In this document: in pieces, positions 60,160 through 64,000 of the stretch
Layout of the letters: each line of letters begins with the position of its first letter
Numbering within the stretch: position 1 is the first letter of the stretch
Source: an uncultured Bacteroidales bacterium
GTDB taxonomy: Bacteria; Bacteroidota; Bacteroidia; Bacteroidales; UBA932
DNA: 64,000 nucleotides
Assembly (NCBI GenBank): GCA_944323785.1
Contig: CALUTU010000009.1
Span: forward strand, 1 to 64,000
Direction of reading: 5' to 3'
The notes under the pieces: model-generated
The model's input: only the letters and a program-made list of their open reading frames with translations
Told to the model about the DNA's origin: nothing
Databases searched by the model: none
Program-made: the position numbers and the translations under genes

Positions 60160-61842
60160 CTACTCGGCCTTCTCCTCACCGGCTTCCTGAGATACCGGGA
60201 AAGGGACGGTACCGTCCCATAGCTCAAGGGCACGGGCCAGCTGGGTGTCCTGACGCAGAGCGGATTCGACACCACCACGGCGCAGATAGTACTTCAATGC
60301 TATCTCATCCTCCAGCAGCGGCTTGATGCGGGATTTGTTAGCCAGCAGGAATTCCTCCTTGGTCAGGGAAATGCGGTCCAGCAGTTCCTCCATCTCCTCG
60401 GACAACCCTTCCAAATTATCACAAAGCCCCTCCTGCTCAGCCACATCCAGCACACCTTCCATCTCTATCTGAGCCTCTGTTCTGACATCGAACTCCTTCT
60501 TCGAGGCAAACTTGACAAAATCCTCATATTCCTCATCGGTAAGCCTGAATTCCCCGGCAGGAGCTATGCTGTCATGCGCGTTGAAGTACTTTATAGCATA
60601 ATCGCTCAGGACATTGCTGTAAATCATGGAGAGGACGGGACGGCTGTACGTATCCGGCTCCACTATGATATCGGGAGTGATTCCGCCTCCGTCATAGACA
60701 GGACGCCCGCCCTTCGTCCTGAACTCCTTTTTAAGAGAGTCAGGGACGGTTCCCACACTGCCGTCCTCATTGCGGTGGCTGTAGTCTATGGCCTGAACAC
60801 AACGGCCGCTGGGCGTATAATACTTTGCAGTTGTCACCTTTAAAGAGGTATTGTATCCCACAGGCCTGATAGTCTGCACCAGTCCCTTTCCGTAGGTCCG
60901 GATACCGGCGACAGCAGCCCGGTCCATATCCTGTAGAGCTCCGGCGACTATCTCGGAAGACGACGCCGAACCAGAGTTGACCATCACCATCAAAGGCATC
61001 AGGGTGTCCACCGGAGCAGTCTCGGTCCTGTACTCAAAATGAGTCTCGGGATGCTTGCCTCTGGCCGAGACCACAAGCGAGCCTTTCGGAACGAACATGG
61101 AGACAATGTTTACCGCCTCGTCCATGAGTCCGCCCCCGTTGCCGCGAAGGTCAAGTACCAGCCGCTTCATCCTGCCGTCAGCCTTAAGGGACTCCAGTGC
61201 CCTGCGGACATCCTTGGAGCCGTCCTGGGTAAATCCGCCTATCTGGATATAGCCGGTCGAGTCATTCAGGAACCCATAATACACCACGTCCGGAATATGT
61301 ATCCTCTCACGGGTCAGGGCCACATCCACGGTGTCCCCACCGCGCCCCCTGACCACAGTCATGTTGAGCACCGTACCCGGGAGTCCCCTCATCTTCCCGC
61401 TGCACTGGTCTACAGGCAGGTCCTTGGTACTCACTCCTTCGATGGCGACGATGGTGTCCCCCGGATTGAGTCCTGCCTTTATGGCCGCTGAACCCTCATA
61501 CGGCTCCGCGATGATAATATACCCCTGAGGGGTCTTTTGTATCAAGGCTCCCACTCCGCCGTAACTGGCAGTGGTCAGTATGTCCAGATCCTCCTCATTC
61601 TCCTCGGGGATAAATACCGTATAGGGATCCAGAGTGGACAACATCGCATCGATACCATTGTGGATAAGCTCATCCAGCTTAACCGAATCCACATATTGAG
61701 ACTCCAGGGTCCTGAGAATCATGGACTGTATTTCCAGATACTTCCCGGTATTGAACTCCTCCGACTGCGCATATACGGAGAAAACAGCCGCAACTGTTAC
61801 CGCTGCGGACATCAACGTCTTCTTAAAAATGCCTGTAAACAT
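60160..61842 (-). CDS. C-terminal processing protease (S41 family)
   Basis: The 560-residue protein has a signal peptide (cleavage near SVYAQS), an N-terminal helical region, a PDZ domain (about 90-175: YGGVGALIQKTPQGYIIIAE, AGLNPGDTIVAIEG) and the S41 protease core with substrate-binding DLRGNGGGLMDEAV, nucleophile Ser in VNSGSASSSEIVAG, and Lys in RTYGKGLVQT. It is a periplasmic tail-specific protease. It is probably co-transcribed after the small lipoprotein and the M6 protease, with a 75-base gap. Confidence 0.94.
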   Translation of the reverse strand: MFTGIFKKTLMSAAVTVAAVFSVYAQSEEFNTGKYLEIQSMILRTLESQYVDSVKLDELIHNGIDAMLSTLDPYTVFIPEENEEDLDILTTASYGGVGALIQKTPQGYIIIAEPYEGSAAIKAGLNPGDTIVAIEGVSTKDLPVDQCSGKMRGLPGTVLNMTVVRGRGGDTVDVALTRERIHIPDVVYYGFLNDSTGYIQIGGFTQDGSKDVRRALESLKADGRMKRLVLDLRGNGGGLMDEAVNIVSMFVPKGSLVVSARGKHPETHFEYRTETAPVDTLMPLMVMVNSGSASSSEIVAGALQDMDRAAVAGIRTYGKGLVQTIRPVGYNTSLKVTTAKYYTPSGRCVQAIDYSHRNEDGSVGTVPDSLKKEFRTKGGRPVYDGGGITPDIIVEPDTYSRPVLSMIYSNVLSDYAIKYFNAHDSIAPAGEFRLTDEEYEDFVKFASKKEFDVRTEAQIEMEGVLDVAEQEGLCDNLEGLSEEMEELLDRISLTKEEFLLANKSRIKPLLEDEIALKYYLRRGGVESALRQDTQLARALELWDGTVPFPVSQEAGEEKAE

Positions 61843-61917
61843 TATCTTTTATATTCAATTATTCTATTCTGACAAAAATACGAAATCTCTATTCACAGAC
61901 AAATACAATACCAAACT

Positions 61918-62331
61918 TTACATGGGAACGATGATTCCTGTCTTAGTCTCGCCATTCCAAAGCCAGCTGCCACCATCCTCAGATTTGACGCACTCATATA
62001 CGAAAGTTCCCTGAGGCATAGAAGGTATTCCCTCCGACACAATACAGACCTCCACCTCAGCCCCTTCTGCCGGCACGAAAGAAATGCCGAAGGATACGAC
62101 CTGATTCAAATTATCTGTCTGAATCCTGAATGAAGATCCGTCACTCATCGTTGAAAGTTGATGCTCATACTTATCGTAGACCATCATTGGAGAGCCGTCG
62201 CAATACATGCCCGGACTATCCATGCTCAGAAAAAGTGTCTGTTCCGCACTCAGACTGTCTTCCTCTCTTGCACACCCTGCTACAAAAGCCACAAAGACGG
62301 CCAGGACAATGATATATACTATATTTTTCAT
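61918..62331 (-). CDS. Small lipoprotein of unknown function
   Basis: The 137-residue protein has lipobox VAGC (Cys20), then a beta-rich domain (VVSFGISFVPAEGAEVEVCI, GTFVYECVKSEDGGSWLW). I do not recognise the family. It starts 2 bases after the stop of the M6-type protease gene, so the two are co-expressed and may work together at the cell surface. Confidence 0.6.
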   Translation of the reverse strand: MKNIVYIIVLAVFVAFVAGCAREEDSLSAEQTLFLSMDSPGMYCDGSPMMVYDKYEHQLSTMSDGSSFRIQTDNLNQVVSFGISFVPAEGAEVEVCIVSEGIPSMPQGTFVYECVKSEDGGSWLWNGETKTGIIVPM

Positions 62332-62333
62332 AT

Positions 62334-64000
62334 TTATTCCACTGTTTTAATGTACTTTACTATAGTCTCTATTCTATTCCCGTAATCTATTGTCAATTTT
62401 ATCTCATGCTCAGGGCCTTCAACAGTAAACTCAACCGCATCTACAGGCACCCCGTCTACATACCATTCAATATCAACCCCGTCAGGAACGTTAGCTGCTT
62501 TTAACAGTAACGTCTCTCCTTTCTCGTAGAGAGAATGCAGAAGGATGACAGGATAAATGGAGGTCCGCTCCAAGGTTGTAAATGTTACGGAGCGAAAGTC
62601 TCCCTCTGCAACCCCGCTCATCTCGGAGACCTTTACAGTATAGGATGTATTACGTTCAAGACCTGCTATGTCCAGTTTCTTAACTTCCAGATCCACTGCC
62701 TTCCATGTTTCCGGTGACTTCGTCTCATACCACTCAACCCTCCATGCAGACGCATCGGAGCCAGGCCATGACACATAAGCAGAAGTCTCATACTCAGTAA
62801 CATTAACATTGAACTGAGCCACTCCTGACGCCAATTCTTCCTCAGTATAGACTATCAAATCACATACCGAGGCTCCCCGAATGATTGACAATCCTTTTCT
62901 CTGCTCAGGATAGTCCTGATGAGTCAATACTGCGACATAGGAACCTTCCGGTATTTCTTCTATGTACACTATGCCGTTCATATCAGCAACCGCAGAATAG
63001 CATTCATCTTCACTGGTAATCTTCAGCTCTGCTCCGACAAGGGGCTGTAGAGAAGAATTTGCAATCTTGGCACGGAATATTTGACGATCTTCCACTTTCA
63101 TGAGATGAGTGTCGGTGAGACCTCCGTCTTCAGCAGTTACCGTAATTGTTGCCTCGCCTGTCTTGAGTGCCTTTGCCACACCTCTCTCATCTATCTGGAT
63201 TACGGTAGTATCCGAACTGGTCCATAGAACATTCCGGTTATCGGCATTCGCCGGAGTAAGCACTGCTTTTAGCATCACTGTATCGTTGAGCACCACATTG
63301 CTGCGACCTTCAATACTGACTCCTGTAACAGGATAGTGTTCCGGAGACGAGGTCTCCGCACGAAATGTTATAACACCACCTTCCTCAACAATATTTGTCA
63401 ACTCAGCATCAATATGCGCTCCAGACCAAGAAACATTCTCAGGATTTGACATGGATGTAAACTCCGTCTTGCCGCTCTGACCGGGAAAGGGCATATACGG
63501 CTGATAACCGTCAGTAGAGCCTGGGCGGGCCGTGACAATACGGTAGCATTGATGTGACTTCACATTATTGGGCGAGTTGAAAAGCCATCTGTCCAAAGCA
63601 CTCTGACCTGCGACATAACGCCCTGAACGATCAACATGCCATATAAGCAGTCCATGCCCGCCTAGATACATGTCCCATCCTGAAATATTCTGTCTGTTCT
63701 CCAGAACAAAATATTCCCCATCAGTATCCGTTGGTATAAGGTAAGCCTCATTGGATGACTGAAGATCCTCAAGGGCATAGTTTCCTGTATATACAAGTTC
63801 TTCAGGCTCACACCAGCCGACCAGCATCCTCTCAACAGCACTAAGTGAAGGCGGAGTACGACCTTCATTATTGTAGGATCCGGTACACATCAGAGACCAA
63901 TCCCACACGCCCTCCGTATCACCGTTCTCACTTCCATCAGTGTCATAAAAGTCAGGCCATCCGAGCACATGTCCGAACTCATGGCAGAAAGTACCTATAC
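62334..64000 (-). CDS. M6-type metalloprotease with Big_2 and Fn3-like domains (5' end outside window)
   Basis: The frame is open to the window edge and covers about 555 residues. At the edge it reads TFCHEFGHVLGWPDFYDTDG, the HExxH zinc site with downstream Gly and Asp typical of M6 (immune inhibitor A-like) peptidases, then LMCTGSYNNEGRTPPSLSAV. After the catalytic part come a Big_2 domain (SVLTPANADNRNVLWTSSD-like region, with TGEATITVTAED), a carboxypeptidase-regulatory-like domain (ELKITSEDECYSAVADMNG) and an Fn3-like domain. It is probably secreted, though the N-terminus is not visible. Confidence 0.88.
   Translation of the reverse strand, partial: IGTFCHEFGHVLGWPDFYDTDGSENGDTEGVWDWSLMCTGSYNNEGRTPPSLSAVERMLVGWCEPEELVYTGNYALEDLQSSNEAYLIPTDTDGEYFVLENRQNISGWDMYLGGHGLLIWHVDRSGRYVAGQSALDRWLFNSPNNVKSHQCYRIVTARPGSTDGYQPYMPFPGQSGKTEFTSMSNPENVSWSGAHIDAELTNIVEEGGVITFRAETSSPEHYPVTGVSIEGRSNVVLNDTVMLKAVLTPANADNRNVLWTSSDTTVIQIDERGVAKALKTGEATITVTAEDGGLTDTHLMKVEDRQIFRAKIANSSLQPLVGAELKITSEDECYSAVADMNGIVYIEEIPEGSYVAVLTHQDYPEQRKGLSIIRGASVCDLIVYTEEELASGVAQFNVNVTEYETSAYVSWPGSDASAWRVEWYETKSPETWKAVDLEVKKLDIAGLERNTSYTVKVSEMSGVAEGDFRSVTFTTLERTSIYPVILLHSLYEKGETLLLKAANVPDGVDIEWYVDGVPVDAVEFTVEGPEHEIKLTIDYGNRIETIVKYIKTVE

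Overview
The window is a chromosomal segment of a Bacteroidales (Bacteroidota) bacterium, probably gut-associated and of moderate G+C. The evidence is the Bacteroidota-type promoters (TTTG, 18-21 bp, TAnnTTTG) in front of many genes, the rpsL-rpsG-fusA-rpsJ and rplC-rplD-rplW-rplB ribosomal blocks, and the large number of SPII lipoproteins with BACON and Big_2 domains. Other typical genes are class III fructose-1,6-bisphosphatase, an AspT/YidE-type transporter, QueH and an M56 (BlaR1-like) peptidase ending in a TonB C-terminal domain. I cannot name genus or species.

Layout: 0-2.3 kb holds rplC, rplD, rplW and partial rplB on the minus strand with their own promoter. 2.3-11.5 kb is mixed: an ATPase remnant, a TonB_C lipoprotein, BlaI/BlaR1 with an operator, a small heat-shock protein, a rare fusion of 5-formyl-THF cyclo-ligase with a FabK/nitronate-monooxygenase-like enzyme, queH, a lipoprotein metallopeptidase, and a DUF6249-like gene beside a broken ECF sigma gene. 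11.7-25.2 kb is a seven-gene, 13.5 kb minus-strand lipoprotein operon facing a membrane-spanning TPR/AraC-type regulator (25.3-27.0 kb). 27.1-28.7 kb is P5C dehydrogenase. 28.8-29.7 kb is a decayed region, followed by a CAT-anticodon tRNA. 29.8-33.2 kb is rpsJ-fusA-rpsG-rpsL. 33.4-35.7 kb has two more lipoproteins, and 35.9-38.0 kb has ornithine aminotransferase and a citrulline hydrolase-like enzyme. 38.0-46.0 kb is a second lipoprotein locus whose TPR/AraC-type regulator lies between two operons. 46-64 kb is mostly housekeeping: ychF, a transporter, fbp, dnaE, a MntA/HepT module, a U32 peptidase, a polyprenyl synthetase, rsgA, a MATE exporter, a C-terminal processing protease and a partial M6 protease.

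Main points of interest. (1) Three copies of a symmetric palindromic element of about 152-158 bp (8231-8386, 29379-29530, 59989-60146). Each has short outer arms, a central hairpin with an A6 loop between CCTG and CAGG, and equal 48-49 nt flanks on both sides. Base changes in the arms tend to preserve pairing. (2) The normally contiguous ribosomal genes rpsJ and rplC are 27.6 kb apart. (3) An identical 12-mer, GACAAATTTGCC, sits exactly 18 bp upstream of the -33 box of two lipoprotein operons that flank one regulator gene, and a third exact copy lies at 5253. (4) A repeated module of about 115 residues occurs roughly 20 times in seven of the lipoproteins.

Working model (inference): TPR/AraC proteins sense an envelope signal through periplasmic TPRs and activate operons for surface lipoproteins rich in beta-sandwich repeats. 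Arginine/citrulline/ornithine catabolism (ctlX-like, rocD, pruA) is encoded close by but split by the ribosomal genes.
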